DNA of 64,000 nt from Obelidium mucronatum (lineage: Eukaryota > Chytridiomycota > Chytridiomycetes > Chytridiales > Chytriomycetaceae). The position numbers and the translations under genes are program-made. This document shows, piece by piece, positions 44,650 to 57,700 of the stretch. The stretch covers positions 1-64,000 of the forward strand of contig JAIVFH010000057.1 in NCBI GenBank assembly GCA_025765595.1, in the 5' to 3' direction. A model generated the notes under the pieces. It saw only the letters and a list, made by a program, of their open reading frames with translations, was not told the DNA's origin and searched no databases. The first letter of the stretch is position 1. Each line of letters starts with the position of its first letter.

Positions 44650-44895
44650 CACGAATATGCTTTGAAAATTCCTGAACAAACATGTAATAACTACTTGTTC
44701 AATGCGCCAAGCAGACATATTGAAGGATGTCTCATGAGTTCGTGTCTCAGCTGAAGTTCTTCGCCGTATGGAATTATTGATAGTAATATCACCACCGTTT
44801 CCATGCGAATTACTCAAACAACTATCGCAGTCATGTACGACAGTAAAAATGTACCACCGCCAGAACTTGCGAATCCCGTAGAATCTCTACAGTAG
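44650..44895 (+). pseudogene. Decayed copy of the myosin V 3' end
   Basis: GGATGTCTCATGAGTTCG (44727-44744) followed by TCTCAG and TTCTTCGCCGTATGGAATTATTG matches the last exon of the myosin V gene (AGATGTCTTATGAGTTCG at 41232, TCTCAGGC, TTCTCGCCATAGGGATATTG) with gaps. It is followed by AGTAGTGGCGTCAAGAGGTT, equal to the sequence right after the myosin stop (ATAGTGGCGTTAAGAGGTT). The duplicated unit therefore included the myosin 3' end; the frame is lost. Confidence 0.6.
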
Positions 44896-44906
44896 TGGCG
44901 TCAAGA

Positions 44907-44934
44907 GGTTCAAACATACGCAACGCGTTTGAAC
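44907..44934. promoter_or_regulatory. Inverted GGTTCAAA/TTTGAAC element, transporter copy 2
   Basis: GGTTCAAA (44907-44914) and TTTGAAC (44928-44934), the counterpart of the element upstream of copy 1. A further conserved block, TTCATCACRTATGCGCCACC, follows about 80-90 bases later in both promoters. Confidence 0.55.
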
Positions 44935-45085
44935 TTGTTTTGTTTCAGTGAATTTTCATGAAATCTTAATATGTCTGGAAATTTTCTTCGCGCTTGAACC
45001 TTGACAGTTTCATCACGTATGCGCCACCCCTCAGTGTATAAATAGAGGCATTTTTGACAGTTGCTCTCTCACACATTTCACAGCT

Positions 45086-47547
45086 ATGACTATCGTTGGT
45101 GAAAAGAAGATCGAGGACTTTGAAGACCGTCACCCTGACATCGATGAGGATGAGCTTGAAGCAATCAAGGAAGTCCAGGATCACATGTACGACCAATTCA
45201 TAAAATTGATTTCCTCGTTGCTGATTCTTGATATTTCTTCATATTTCTGCAGTGAATTCATCGTTCCCCAAACGGACGATCCCAGCACACCTGCCTTTAC
45301 TTTCCGCTCCGTGTTCCTGGGAACCATTTTCTGCGTTGTCCTGTCGTTCGCCAATACTTGTCTGTCGTTCCGTTCAGCTCCCTTCGGTATCCCTGCCGTC
45401 GCGGCAACTATCATCACTTACCCAATGGGTATCTTTATGGCCAAGGTTCTCCCAAGCGGATTCTTCAACCCTGGTCCATTCTCTATGAAGGAGCACGTCA
45501 TCATCTGTAAGTTTTTTATGGTTATAACAATGGTTATTGACCACTCACCTGTTACCTTGCAGTTATCATGGCTTCTTGCTCTGGTCAACCATATGGTATT
45601 GATAACGTGGTCGTTCAGATGCACCCAACGCTTATGGCCAACACGGATATATCTTTCATGGCTGCGTTTGGATTCGTTCTTGTCACTCAATTCCTTGGTT
45701 ACGGATTCGCCGGATTGACCCGCCGCTTCCTCGTTCGTCCAACGGCCATGTGGTGGCCAGGAAACATCACCACCATTGCCATCTTCTCCTCCTTCCACAA
45801 TGCAGACACCGGAGCCATTGAGAGCTCCCGCTACACGTGGACAAGAACTACTCTCTTCTGGGTATCCTTCGTCGCTCTGTTTGTATACCAATGGATTCCC
45901 CAAATGTTTGCCCCAGCCTTGCAAGCTATTGCCATTGCTTGTGTGTTTGCTGGACGCGGTAGCGGAAAGCCTGGAGTCATGACTGAGTTCAATGCGATTG
46001 CCGCGTCCGTTTCCAACGGTTCTGGTCTGTTTGGACTCACTTTCGACTGGACCAACATTGGATCCCTCAACTTTGCACAGCCTTTGTACGCCAACTTGAT
46101 GAATGCCGCTGGAAACATTGCGTTCCTGTGGATTGCGACGCCATTGGCTTACCAACTCGACATGTTTGGACTCAACAAGATCTTTCGTCTCGATTACTAC
46201 TCTTACAGCCCGTTGAACCCGGTGACCAACACTGCCGTGTTGTTTGTCGGAAACCCAAACAGTACCAAGGCCCTTGGGTCCCGCGTGTCTCCACGTTACT
46301 TCTACGACAAGACTCAGAACTACAACATCAACATGACTGCCTATGAAAATGTCGCGCCCGTGCACCTTAGTGCCAACTTTATTCTCTGTTACGCGTCTTC
46401 CTTCTTGACCATTACCGCTGCCGCCTCCCACGTTGCTCTCTGGTACGGAAAGGACATCTACCGCCAAGCCATGAACGCATTCAAGCAGGTTCGTGATGAA
46501 GTGGACGGTCTGGACAAGCACGTCAAGATGATGGAAGCGTACCCCGACGTGCCCGACTGGTTCTACCTGATCTTCATGGGTGTGTGCACAGCTGGGGCTC
46601 TCTTGATTTCCCTGTTTACGCCGTTCAACATGCCATGGTGGGGAATCTTCTTGAACATCTTGCTTGTCGGTGTCTTTGTTGTTCCTTATGGCGCTATCCA
46701 GGCCATCACGGGGGTGGGAATGTACTTGAACGTTGTGTCTCAGTTTGTGATTGGATTGCTGGTTCCCGGACAAACCGTTGCTGTGATGGCCTTCAAGTCG
46801 TGGGGAACCAACAACTTGATCCAGGCGTTTGCGCTGTCTTCTGACATGAAGTTGGGGACAATACCTGCACATTCCTCCATACTGCTTTGATTACCGCTCA
46901 GTTTGTGGCTACTTTCATCAACTCTCTTGTGGCTACATGCGGCTTGTTGGTACATGATGTTCAACACTGGCGACTTGCTTGGATCCACCGGTTGGGCCTT
47001 CAACATGTACCAAGTGTTCTACAACGCCGGTGGTATCTGGGGAGCGATTGGGCCACAGCGATTCTTTGGTATTGGGTCCATCCACGGAACACTGATGTGG
47101 TGTTTCCTCATCGGAGCACTCTGCCCCCTTGTTCCATGGCTCGCCAACAAGTACGTCGTCAAGAGCAGATACTGGGCCATGTTCAACTTTGCCATCTTCT
47201 TCCAGTTTGCTGGGCCACAAAGTAACCAAGTTTACATTGTGATGCCAGTCCTTTGTGCCGTGTTTGCACAGGTTTACTTGTTCAACCGCAACAAGGAGTT
47301 TTACCAGAAATACCTCTATGTGATGGGAGCTGCTTTTGATGCCGCGGCGGGAATTGTGTCTCTTGTCATTTCCATGTTCTCTGTTGCCGGTATTGCCTAC
47401 AGCGGGTACTGGGCCTTGAATCCAAACACCGACAACGTGCCATTGGATTACTACTGCTACCCTGGCGCTGACTACAACGACTGGAGCTGTGAGTACTACC
47501 TCAACATGGGTGAAAACGTAACCGCCTCTGGCCAATCTTGTGTTTAA
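45086..47547 (+). CDS. Small oligopeptide transporter (OPT family), copy 2
   Basis: Tandem duplicate of copy 1 with the same three-exon layout and the same OPT motifs. Differences by eye are mostly silent third-position changes at a few percent, while a tract of about 365 bases (46883-47250) is identical. It lacks the extra T of copy 1 but has its own extra bases in the G run at 46854-46857 and at about 46882 (ATACTGC versus ATATGC). It shares the frame shift at about 46944. If these are sequence errors, both genes encode full transporters. If they are real, both are pseudogenes broken differently. The next gene, on the other strand, ends about 150 bases downstream. Confidence 0.86.
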
Positions 47548-47694
47548 TTTCATGTGGAATTTGTTATTATGTTTCTATATTGTTTCCTTCTCCTTCTATA
47601 TTATGTTTACGATCAGGGTTGTAATGAAATTGATTTGAAACGACTTTATTTGGTTTCTTCGAATTAAAATGAAACAATAAAGCGCACCGAGGTT

Positions 47695-50600
47695 TCATCC
47701 TAACAAAGCAGCTTCGATGACATTATGTTTCTTGTATGCAGAGGCCAGCTCCATCATATCCACAACATTGACATTACCCCACATTCTCATTAACGCAACC
47801 TTTCTGCGATCCCTGTTGCCTCTTGCAACGGCTTGGACCTTCACGACGGCTCGTTTCATTTTCTCAAATTTTCTTTGTGCAATAAACCGTCTCGCGTTCT
47901 TTTGAACAAACGTGGCCCAATACTCGATTCGATCTTTCCTTCGGTCCTCAAAAAATGCAATCTGGCCAGACTTGAAAAACACTTTGGTCTTTCCGAATTG
48001 ATAACGAGTGGAATCGCTTAATGACTGATGCGACAACTTGGATCGTAATTTCATCGCTGTGTCAGCGTACTCCAAAAAGAGGAATGGAACAAGGAGTTTG
48101 TAACGATTGGCGAATTGAGCATAGTCCATTTTGTTTGGGTATCCAGCATTGCTGATTTTGATTGTTTCGAGGACTCCGCATGCTATTTTCGTTGGTGTCT
48201 TTTAAACTCTAAACTCACAAACAGTAACACAGACAGCAGATCCCCACCTTTCAATTGAGACAAAACCATGGCTCCCTCAAATTGAAACGGAGATTTCGTA
48301 GTAGTTTGGCTTGATGCATCGGATGTAGTGGCTTTCTGTTTCGCCGATCCTCGTCATCAGGTCTTGTAATGAAGACTTGAACATTGAACCCAAAGTTGGA
48401 GCCGTCATGGTCCCGCGCCTTTCCCCCTTCTTTTTTTCGTCAGCAACAAGCGCTTCAACAGTGACCGCAAAAATCTCTTGAAGAAACGGGTTTGTGGTGG
48501 CAGAAAGAACCTCCTGGAGTTCATCGCTCATACTATCCTTGTTCTTATCAATGAGTCCCACCGATGTATAGGTGACATCCACCGCATAATGCTTCACAGT
48601 AAAGTCCGTGTTTCCGAATCGTGGTTTACTGTAATACTGATGCGAAGCCAAGTTGTTGTTCAATTTCGCCACAAGACTCGATTCGCTTCCATTTGGTAAC
48701 CGTGATTCTTCGTCAAGGAGACCAAGAATTCCAACTTTGGCTTCAATCAAATCAATGCATTTTTGGTTATCCTTGTACTCAATCAGAGTCCATTCAATTC
48801 CTTCCTTAATATATTCGGCTTGTGTATTACGGAATACATGTGCATTAAATTCTTGTTGCAGCTTCTCGTTTGCATAGTTGATGCAAAATTGCTCAAAAGA
48901 GTTTTTGGCAAAGTGTTCAAAGCTATTTCATGCATTAATACTTCAACTAAAGATACACCAGAACTCACCCGTAAATATCCAACACTCCAATACATTTCTC
49001 ATCTGGCGTGGAATCCCGCTTCAAATTGCTGTTAATGGCGCGTACGAGCCAATCAAACAGTTTGGAATAGCTGAACCTAATGTCAATTCCAACACAAAGA
49101 ACTTTCCATTTTTTTCCTCACATGACTTTGGTTACAGAGTCTCTTGAAACAAGAGCCATGTCCGCTTTCAAGTCTTTGATGTATTTTTCTCGTCCAACAA
49201 CTGTTTGTTTCTTTGTCACCCACTTGATGAAATCGGTTTTGTTGATTCCCAAAAGATCGCAACTTTGGAGAAGAGCTGCATCCGTTGTTGAAATAGAAGA
49301 GCCATCGGTATCGGACGGAACGATGGATATGTTTCCAATGTGCAAAAGCGCAGGCACAGATTTGGAAAATGTTCCTGAAGTAGGAAAATGATTCAACAAA
49401 AAATACGTATGACAAGGTCTAATACCATTGAACCGATTCAGATATACCCAGAAGAGAAAGGGCGTCTTGAGTTCGTACGAAAAGGGAGGAATCATCAAGT
49501 GTGTTGACAACTCCCGCCTTTCCTTGTCGCAAATAATGAAACGCTTCCCACGAATCTAACCCGAGGCTCTCGCGATGATTATCCGGAGCAGCAGCGCAGA
49601 GTTGATAGAAAATGTGGATAGTTTCGTTCTACATAAAAGTCGAGTTTAAAACCTGCACAAGCCACCAAACACCCATAAAGAAAATAGGCAAAACCGTTTG
49701 CAGGCTGAAAGATCAACCGGGATCTTTCCAATAGATACGTCCGAATCTTGGCTCCAGTGATTTTCACGGCTCCAGAACTTGAATCCGAAAAAACAAGTTC
49801 AACAAACTTCCCAAAACGAGAAGAGTTATCAGTTACGAGTGGTTTTTGCGTTTCCAAAGGCCTTAGAACAGGGGTTAGTATTTCAGTCAAAGTCTTGCGG
49901 CAGTAAGGGGTTGTAAGCTCTCTCACCTCCAAAATCGGATTTGATGCCAGCACAGCCTCTTCAGTTCCGCTTCGCACAGGCGTTATAATTTCCAAAACAG
50001 AAGGGATCATTCCCTCCCTCTCAACTCTGGCCTGTAGTTGGTCCTTTTGAAGAGAATCCACAATCGCCAAATATTGCATTATATACTTCGTCGATTCTGT
50101 CTTTCCAGCACCCGACTCTCCAGAAACAATAACGGACTGATTCCTTCCTTCTAACATTGCTTGGTAGCATTCTTCAGCAATACCATACTAAGACAATGGA
50201 TTAATAGAAATAAATGACTTGAAAGGAGTGGGATTACTGGGATTACTTACGATGTGAGGAGCAGCTCCTTTCCGTTTACTTCCAGCATACTTCCTCATGA
50301 CGTTAACAGAATAGATATCCACAGTTTGGAATGGATTCATAGCAATCAGAACCATTCCAGAATACGTATAAATTGATCTTGTGGCGAATCTGTTTTGTAC
50401 TCCCCAGAAGACCGCTGGCCTAAACGGCGTCAAAGAAGTGAGGAAGAGACAAATAAATCTTTGATTCGAGTGGAGAAACATACTCATGTAGGTGCGACAA
50501 TAGAGAGAGATCATCGACGTGGTCCTACAGATGGAAAGCAAGTGTGAGCATGGGGACTGCTTGTAGACACATTGCCAACCAGAAAGTCAGGGTTCTTCAA

Positions 50601-50969
50601 ATGCGGAAGATCAGAGTTAGAAGACAAACTATCGATCTTTGCTCGAAAGAAGTGCGGCTATGGGCGGGTTAGTTATCTCCACCTGACTTTGAAGACCAAC
50701 CTCTTCAGTAGAAACCAGTTTGAACTGAATAGTGAGGCTTCCATCGATAACTGAAGCATCTTCAACGACTTCTCCAACGATCCATCCAAGAGAGTTGTGG
50801 CCAAAGTATCTGCAGCCAGAGGTCAGAACCAATTTGACATGTTTACTGCTTACGCTTGAGTTCCCTGGGAAACGACAATCAGGACTCGTACTTAATGTTA
50901 AATTGTCAGGAGATGAAATGCAGTACCTGGCGATAGTCTAGGAGGGCTTTGGAGAGATCGAAGCTCATG
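47695..50969 (-). CDS. Tail-less class V-type myosin
   Basis: Starts at ATG 50969 ([14 protein letters not shown]), followed by small exons like those of the complete myosin. Motor features: [15 protein letters not shown]-loop [68 protein letters not shown]. Only about two IQ motifs follow ([28 protein letters not shown]), then a 35-residue end with stop at 47695. There is no coiled coil and no DIL domain, so it cannot dimerise or bind cargo the usual way. Two one-base insertions are inferred at about 49831 (AAC-T-GAT before the switch I region) and about 48303. It ends facing transporter copy 2 only 147 bases away, so the tail may have been lost when that duplication formed. Confidence 0.82.
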
Positions 50970-51038
50970 ATTGAAAACTGGAATTTAAAGGAATTTCAAG
51001 GAATCACAGCTCTATGTAACTCTATTCATCGATTTAAA

Positions 51039-52554
51039 TCAAACTTGTTGCGCAGCTTTCGCCTTTCTTCTCCTCTCGTACACAATTACAAGCCCGACAG
51101 CCAATATAACTGCAAGGCAGGAACAGACTACAATCGCAACACTTCGGGAAGCATTCGATCCTCCGCCGCCTCCTGTTTCTACACTAATCGGCGTATACAC
51201 AACTCCCGCAGCAGCTCCATTCACTCCCAAGGAATACTTTGGGTCCCGCTTCACTCCCAATGCAAATCCAACCCGCTGGTTGACAAAATCAAACACCGTC
51301 ACATATCTTTTCAAGAAGGTGTTACCCAAGAGATAAGTTCCTTGAGAATATCCGCCATCCACAGCAAGCATCATTATCTGGCAATAATCACGTCCAGACT
51401 GCGGTTTCGATACATATTCAAGCGCAGTGATGGATAGTGTGAGACCACCAGCAAAAGTCAGCGTAACTATCGGGCTTCCTCCAGACTCACTTTTTAACTC
51501 ACAAGGAACAGCGTATGTATATTGCGTATGTTCAGCGTTATAGTAGATTGGAAAGACGGCCCCATTTGCTGTTGTTTCATTGAGAGCTGTCGCGAGTGCG
51601 TCGACTATTTCGTGGCTGACAATAGCTTGACTTGATCCAGTATCCAATATTGCAGACCCAGAGTTCCCTTCACTCCTCCCATCCAGCTGCGATGCATGAC
51701 TGGTAAACTTTTCCACAATAGTAGAGTTGATTAATACAGATACGAGAGGGATGGCGATTTTTCCAGAGGTAAGGGTATCATCTTGCATGTATGGAATCCA
51801 AGTTGGAGTTTTCGAACTATTTTGGAAAAATGCAGAGTTGTATCCTCCAATGGCGACTGTACCAGCGAATTCATCCGCTTGAATAAAGTATGAGAATATT
51901 CCATCCTTCAAGATTTTTCTTGTGATCAATTCCTCGGCAAATGACGGGGCTGCTGGATCCATTCCTGAAGAAAGAGTGGGGGGAAAATAAATGAAATAAG
52001 AAACATATATTTCTCTCGACCAAATCTAGGTTACCTCTTGGATGGAACCCCATTCCCATCACACCATCTGCATCTTGTGATCCCCATGGTGCTGAGAAAG
52101 TGTCCACTTGAGTAAACTGAAAATCCGGAACTACAAGAGATCCCAATTTAACTATATCCTTTACTCGCTTTCCTGAATATTTTCCCCCATCGGCATACAT
52201 TGTTGTGCCTGTCTTCACACCCAAATCAAGACCAGTCAAACTCGAATTCACATCATACGAGTTCTCTATTACTCCACAGTCTGAACAATTCGATCCGAAT
52301 ATCCAAAGGTCAAAAGATCCTGTATCGAGCAGGACGTTAAAGGGTTGTGCGGGGGTGCCTATCGTGATTTGAACTCTATACTCGGTTTGAATGTTTGGGA
52401 ATTGAGTCTGAGGGACTTGCGATTGAACTCTTATTGGTTCTCCAGAGGGTATTAATGATCCGTTATTGACAGTCGCTTGTGCCAGCACCCACGGCTGCGG
52501 TGGCTGTGGGATAGCCACAAGTGGGACACTGAGTAACGAAGGCAAACGAAACAA
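51039..52554 (-). CDS. Pepsin-like aspartic protease B, membrane-anchored
   Basis: First active site LLDTGSFDLW, flap MYADGGKYSG, DGVMGMGFHP, second active site AILDTGSSQAIVS. The C-terminus has a membrane helix (VAIVVCSCLAVILAVGLVIVY) and a short basic tail (ERRRKAKAAQQV), so a type I membrane protease of yapsin layout. An intron of about 70 nt near 51965-52033 joins the halves (PRG to MDPAAPSF). The 5' end is uncertain: the frame opens without an ATG at 52554, and an upstream ATG (about 52570, MTSTLVSF) would need a short intron before PLVAIPQ. It ends about 70 bases before the tail-less myosin start on the same strand. Close paralogue of protease C. Confidence 0.83.
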
Positions 52555-52840
52555 GAGTTGAAGTCATCAGCTTAGCGATAAGCGGCGAATGAACATGAGA
52601 AGCGGCATTACCTTATGAATTGTGTCATTTGGGGAGAGGGAGATTGCTGAAGGGAAATAACTTCACAATTTTCAAGCTTACAAGATTGTGAGACAAAAGC
52701 TATTACTAATTTTTTTTTACAGTGCTGGACTCTTAAAATCCTCAATCATGTGTCGTTTACAGTGCTGGACTCTTAAATTCCATGTCTGTTTACAGTGCTC
52801 GAAGGAAGAAAGCTGATGAATTCTATTTATTAATCACATA

Positions 52841-54660
52841 TCAGCTCGAGTCTATGGGGTTCTGTTTGGTATTCGATTCTGATACGGAGTCTTCTATTAG
52901 ACCTACTTCTACCGACTTCTTGTGGGGTAGACTTTGCTTCGCTTTTTCTTGAATAATTTGATCGTCCTGTTCACGTATTGACGATGCCTCTGCCGCTTTC
53001 TCTTCCTCCAACACCTTCGATACATAAACACTCTCCAAACTCTCTTCTTCCTCGAGGCTTTCATTTTTAATGCTTGCCAAATGGGATAAAGGAGATACCT
53101 TCCCCTTTCGATCCCACTTTCTTCCGCCACCGCAAATTCGTCCCCGATAGTACAAAACAGCTACAACCACCGTCAAAGCGATAGCGATACTCGCACAAAC
53201 TGCCACTACTACCACAACCCAGACATCCACCGCATCCCGTGAGGGAGCGTACACTTTGCTTGGAACATAAGAAACACCTCCTGCTGAACTACTCCCGTTT
53301 ACTCCTACAGAGTAAGAAGACCCTCTCCCACTCCCTAATGCGAACCCAACTCGTTTGTCCTCGTAATCAAAAATAGTCACATAACGTTTCAAAAACGTGT
53401 TGCCCAAGAGGTAAGTGCCACCCGAATAGCCATCCTTGACGGCCCGCAGCATGATTTGACAAAAAATATCGTTGGGGCCATTTGGTTGTGGTTGGGAAAC
53501 GTACTCCAGGGCCGTGATGGGGAGTGTGAGTCCACCTGCAAATGAAAGGGTAACAATGGGACCTCCCAGTTCCCGTTTCGTGGAGCAAGGGACTGCATAC
53601 GTGTATTGAGATGTATCTGCAGGATCATAGTAAATTTTGAAGACTTCGCCATTTCCGGTTGTTTCGTTCATTGCTTTCGCAATTGCATCTACAAGAGCAT
53701 AGGAAACGATTCCTTGACTTGTACCAGTATCTAGAATTGCAGATCCAGTATTTCCTTCTATTGCACCGTCTTTTTGGGATGTATGGTTTGAAAAATAATC
53801 GACAATGAGATTGTCAACAGATGCTGTCACAAGCGGCAGAGATATTTTTCCAGTAGCGAGGGTATCATCTTGGAGGTATGGAATCCAAGTTGGTGCTGAG
53901 GAAGCATTTTGAAATTGCGTAGTGTTGTATCCGCCCAGAGAAACTTGGCCAGTCAGTTCATTCGCCGCAATGAAATAGCTGAACACGCCCTTCTTGAGGA
54001 TTTTTCTGGAAATAAGTTCCTCTGCAAATGACGGCACGATGGAAGTCGTTCCTGCAAGAAAGAGTTATAAATGGAAGAGGTTACACAAAGACACCAAACC
54101 TGTCGGATGAAAGCCCATTCCCATGATTCCATCCGCGTCGCTTGAATTGTCTGGATTCCACGGCGATGAGAACGTTTCCACTTGGGTGAACTGGAAAGCG
54201 GACACGGCAAGGGGCCCCATCCTCACAGTGTCCTTGACTCGAAATCCAGTGTACTTTGAGCCGTCGGCGTATGTCACTGAAGGGGCCCGTACGTTCAAGT
54301 CTTCGCCCGTGGAACTTGCATTCACATGATAGGAGTGTTGTATAGCCCCGCAGTCACAGCCACGACCAAACACCCACAGATCGTATGAGCCAGTGTCCAG
54401 CAGGATATTGAACAGCTTTGGCGGTGTTCCAATGTAAATCTGTGCTCTGTATTCAGTCTGGATGTGAGGGTACTGAGTCTGAGGCACTTGAGCCTCGACA
54501 GTGTTTGGGTCAAGGGGAGCACTGCCAACCATGGCTTGAGCGAGAACCAGCGGAGTCCCTGACTTTGGCTTGATTGCGACAAGAGGTATTCTACGAGAAA
54601 GCGTCAGTGCCAGTGGCCACAGGCGGCGTTGAAAACGTACGTTATGAGTTGCTGCTCCAT
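52841..54660 (-). CDS. Pepsin-like aspartic protease C, membrane-anchored
   Basis: ATG 54660 (MEQQLIT) is joined over a short intron (TCGTAG acceptor) to IPLVAIKP. Active sites LLDTGSYDLW and AILDTGTSQGIVS; flap TYADGSKYTG; YLLGNTFLKRYVTIFDYEDKRVGFALG near the C-terminal lobe end. A membrane helix (VWVVVVVAVCASIAIALTVV) follows, then a cytosolic tail of about 100 residues that is Glu/Lys/Ser-rich. The tail is unlike those of A and B. Neighbour of protease B on the same strand (gap about 290 bases), clearly from tandem duplication. No frame breaks seen. Confidence 0.86.
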
Positions 54661-54758
54661 CTCCACTTTGCAAATTGAGTTACAAGAAATTAAAAGTAAA
54701 AGTAAAACAAAAAGAACTAAAGAATCGGGGTATTTATATCTATATGTCTCACTCTATT

Positions 54759-57700
54759 TTACCGTCCTTCAAACATACTTGCCAGATGCGATACTCGCGA
54801 CCCCTTCTTGGCTGCTGGAGCACCATCCGCCGGGGCAACATATAGCGGTGTCGCTGGACGTGTGTCCTCGAAACCAGACTTACGCTTCGCTTCAGTCAAC
54901 TCTTCCGCAAATGTCTCGCCCTCTGGAATCGAGTCCAATGAATCCCTCTCCTCCAAAACTGGCAAACCGTCCAACTTAAGCAGTGACATGCGAATTGAAT
55001 TTCGCGCTTCTGAGCTCACTCTGATTCCAGAGTATCGGTTCCTAGCTCTTCTTTCCCTCTCTGCATCTGCAACCACGTCGTTTTCAAAAATGGACTGCGC
55101 CCTAAGCGTCTTTCTCTTATTGCTGTAACTGCTGCTGGGAGAAACAATCGAATTATACCGAATGTTTTCAACCATTCTCTTTAAACTTTCATTCTCAGTC
55201 TTGAGTGATGAAATGATTGAGTCACGAACGAGTCCATGGTGGCCAGACCCCCGTTTACTGTTATCGCTCGGTTCAACAGAGTTCGTAGCACTTGGTCGAC
55301 GCTTGTTGCTTGAAGATCCACCGAGTCGGTATGTTGCCACTGTGGTAGCTCCATTATTCGTCGGATTTGAGTTATTAATGAAGGGGAAGTCCTGGAATGT
55401 CGCACTGACACCGTCATGAATTGCGTTGGATAGAATCTGGCTGAATCTGTCTCTTTCCTCCTTGTATGTATCACGTTCCGCCTTCAAAACCACAATCTCG
55501 TCTTTGAGAGCACTGATTTGATGAGATGCTGCTCCATACTTGTCCTTCCAATTCGAGATTTGGGATTCATAGGATCCAACACGGCTCTGCAACTTGTTGT
55601 ATTCAGACACTTTGGCTTGGAGGGTTTGCGAAAGAGCAATGATCTTGGCTTCCAGACCAGTAGTTTTTTCTTGGGCCTGCTTTCTTGCTACCACGTTCTC
55701 CTTTTTCAGTGATTTGAGTTCACTGACTGCAATACGTCTCCGAGCGACACTTTGCAGCAATACAATAAGTTCGTAATTGCGCTGAGCCGCCCGACGACCC
55801 AACCATCCCCTCCAGGCCGACTGAATCCGAACAGCAGCAACACACTGCTTCAAGTTCTGTTCGCTCTTGAGCTTCGCCCCACAAGAATCTTGGCGCAACT
55901 TGTTCAACTCCTGTCGCGCCAAATAACCTCTCACCAACGACTGCAACCCAACCACGGCCTCCTTGACCGCCAAAAACTTCCTCCTATCAATTCCACGCCT
56001 GACATTCTTTTGCACAAACACAACCAAATGTCTAACCCGCTCTTTCCTACGGTTCTCGAACGACGCAATCTGTCCCGACTTGAAGAACACTTTGGTTTTC
56101 CCAAACTGGAACTTGGATTCGTCCTTCAACACACTAGTGACAATGATCTGAGTCAGCTCTTTCTTGTCCCCGTGATCCCAGTAGCGAGAGTTGACCAACA
56201 CGCAGTAGCGAGCAGCAAAATGAGTGTATTCAAGTTTGTTTGGGTATCCTGCGTTACTGATTCGGATTGTTTCCAGGACTCCGCAAGCTTGCAATTGAGA
56301 TAGAACCATGGCTCCTTCAAACTCAAACGGTTTTCTTCGCCATGTTTGGCTTGATGCAGCGAATATACTGTCAGAAAGAAATTCGAAGGTAAGACAAGGA
56401 ATTCACATGAATTAAAAAGACCACTCACATGACTTTCTGTTTGTCGCATAGTTTCCATCAAATCAGCCAATGACGCCTTGAACATGGAACCCAGTGTAGG
56501 AGACTTCATAACAGACACTTTTCCGCCCCCAACTTTTCCGCTCGTTGGAGAAGGCGGAGTCATAGCAGTATCATCCCCAACCACGCCTTCCAAAACTTGT
56601 CTCAGGAATTCGTTCGTTGAACATGAAAGAACACTCTTGAGCTCGTCACTCATACTATCCATATTCTTTTCAATAAAACCAGCTCCAGAAGTATTGCACA
56701 TCGACCGCATAATGCTTCACAGTAAAACTGCCACCTCCACCAAAACGCGCCTTTTCGTAATTCGCCGTGTTTCCCACCTCCAAAACAGTTATCCAACTTG
56801 ACAACGAAATTTGCATCAGTTCCATTTTGTAGTCGAGACTCCTCATCCAATAAACTCAAAACCCCCAATTTAGATTCGATCAATTGAATGCAAGAGAGGT
56901 TATCGCTGAATTGGATTCGCGTCCATTGTATCCCTTCCTTCATATATTCGTCTTGCTCAAATCGGAAAACATGAGCATTGAATTCTTGTTGCAGTTTCTC
57001 GTTGGCATAGTTTATACAGAACTGTTCAAAAGAGTTGACGGCGAAATGTTCGAACCTAAAGGGCGTACGCAATGAGACCTTAACCTGAATTAACACTGCG
57101 ACTTACCCATATATGTCAAGGACGCCGATGAATTGCTGTTTGTCATTCGAATCAAGTTGCAGCTTCTTGTTTATCATAGCGACAAGCCAATCAAATAGCT
57201 TGGTATATCTGCACAATTAAATTAAATTATGGATCACATGAGAGAGAAAAGAAGGGCTTACATGACTTTCGTGACAGAATCTCGTGCAACAACCGCACCA
57301 TCTCCTTTCAAGTCTTTAATAAACTTCTCCCCACGAATCACGGATTGCTTTCTTGGTGATCCACTTCGCAAAATTTCCCGCATGAATCCCAAGAAGCTCG
57401 CAAGCCTTCAAAAGAGACGGATCCTGTTCAGAAATAGTTGCCGATTCGCCTTTTGATGTGACTGATATGTTTCCAATGTGTAGAAGTCCGGCACAGAGAC
57501 GAAAAATGTCCCTACAATAAAATAAAATTATGAGAAACAAAAAATCTATCTACAAAGGTTTTACCATTGAACAGATACTGCCACTCCTACAGTTGATAGA
57601 GCATCTTGAGTAAATTTGAACTCGGCAATGTCGTCAACTGTTGGGAGAACGCCAGCGTTCCCTTGATTCAGATAGTAAAAGGATTCCCAAGATTCAAGTC

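Larger units (their letters stand above)
44103..45085. other. Spacer between the two transporter genes
   Basis: About 980 bases. The first 500 (copy 1 3' flank and unknown DNA) show no gene. From about 44650 it contains the myosin-tail relic and then the copy 2 promoter with a TATAAATA box near 45037. Confidence 0.55.

Noticed and set aside
45418..46872. Long open frame (484 codons) on the minus strand, with a similar one at 41974-43014
   Set aside because: Antisense shadow of the oligopeptide transporter genes; composition is His/Arg/Gly-rich mirror of the transporter codons and shows no domain.
41640..47550. Programmed +1 frameshifting as a general system
   Set aside because: Breaks are spread over unrelated genes with no common slippery codon or downstream structure; sequence error is simpler. 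Kept open only for the shared site in the transporters.
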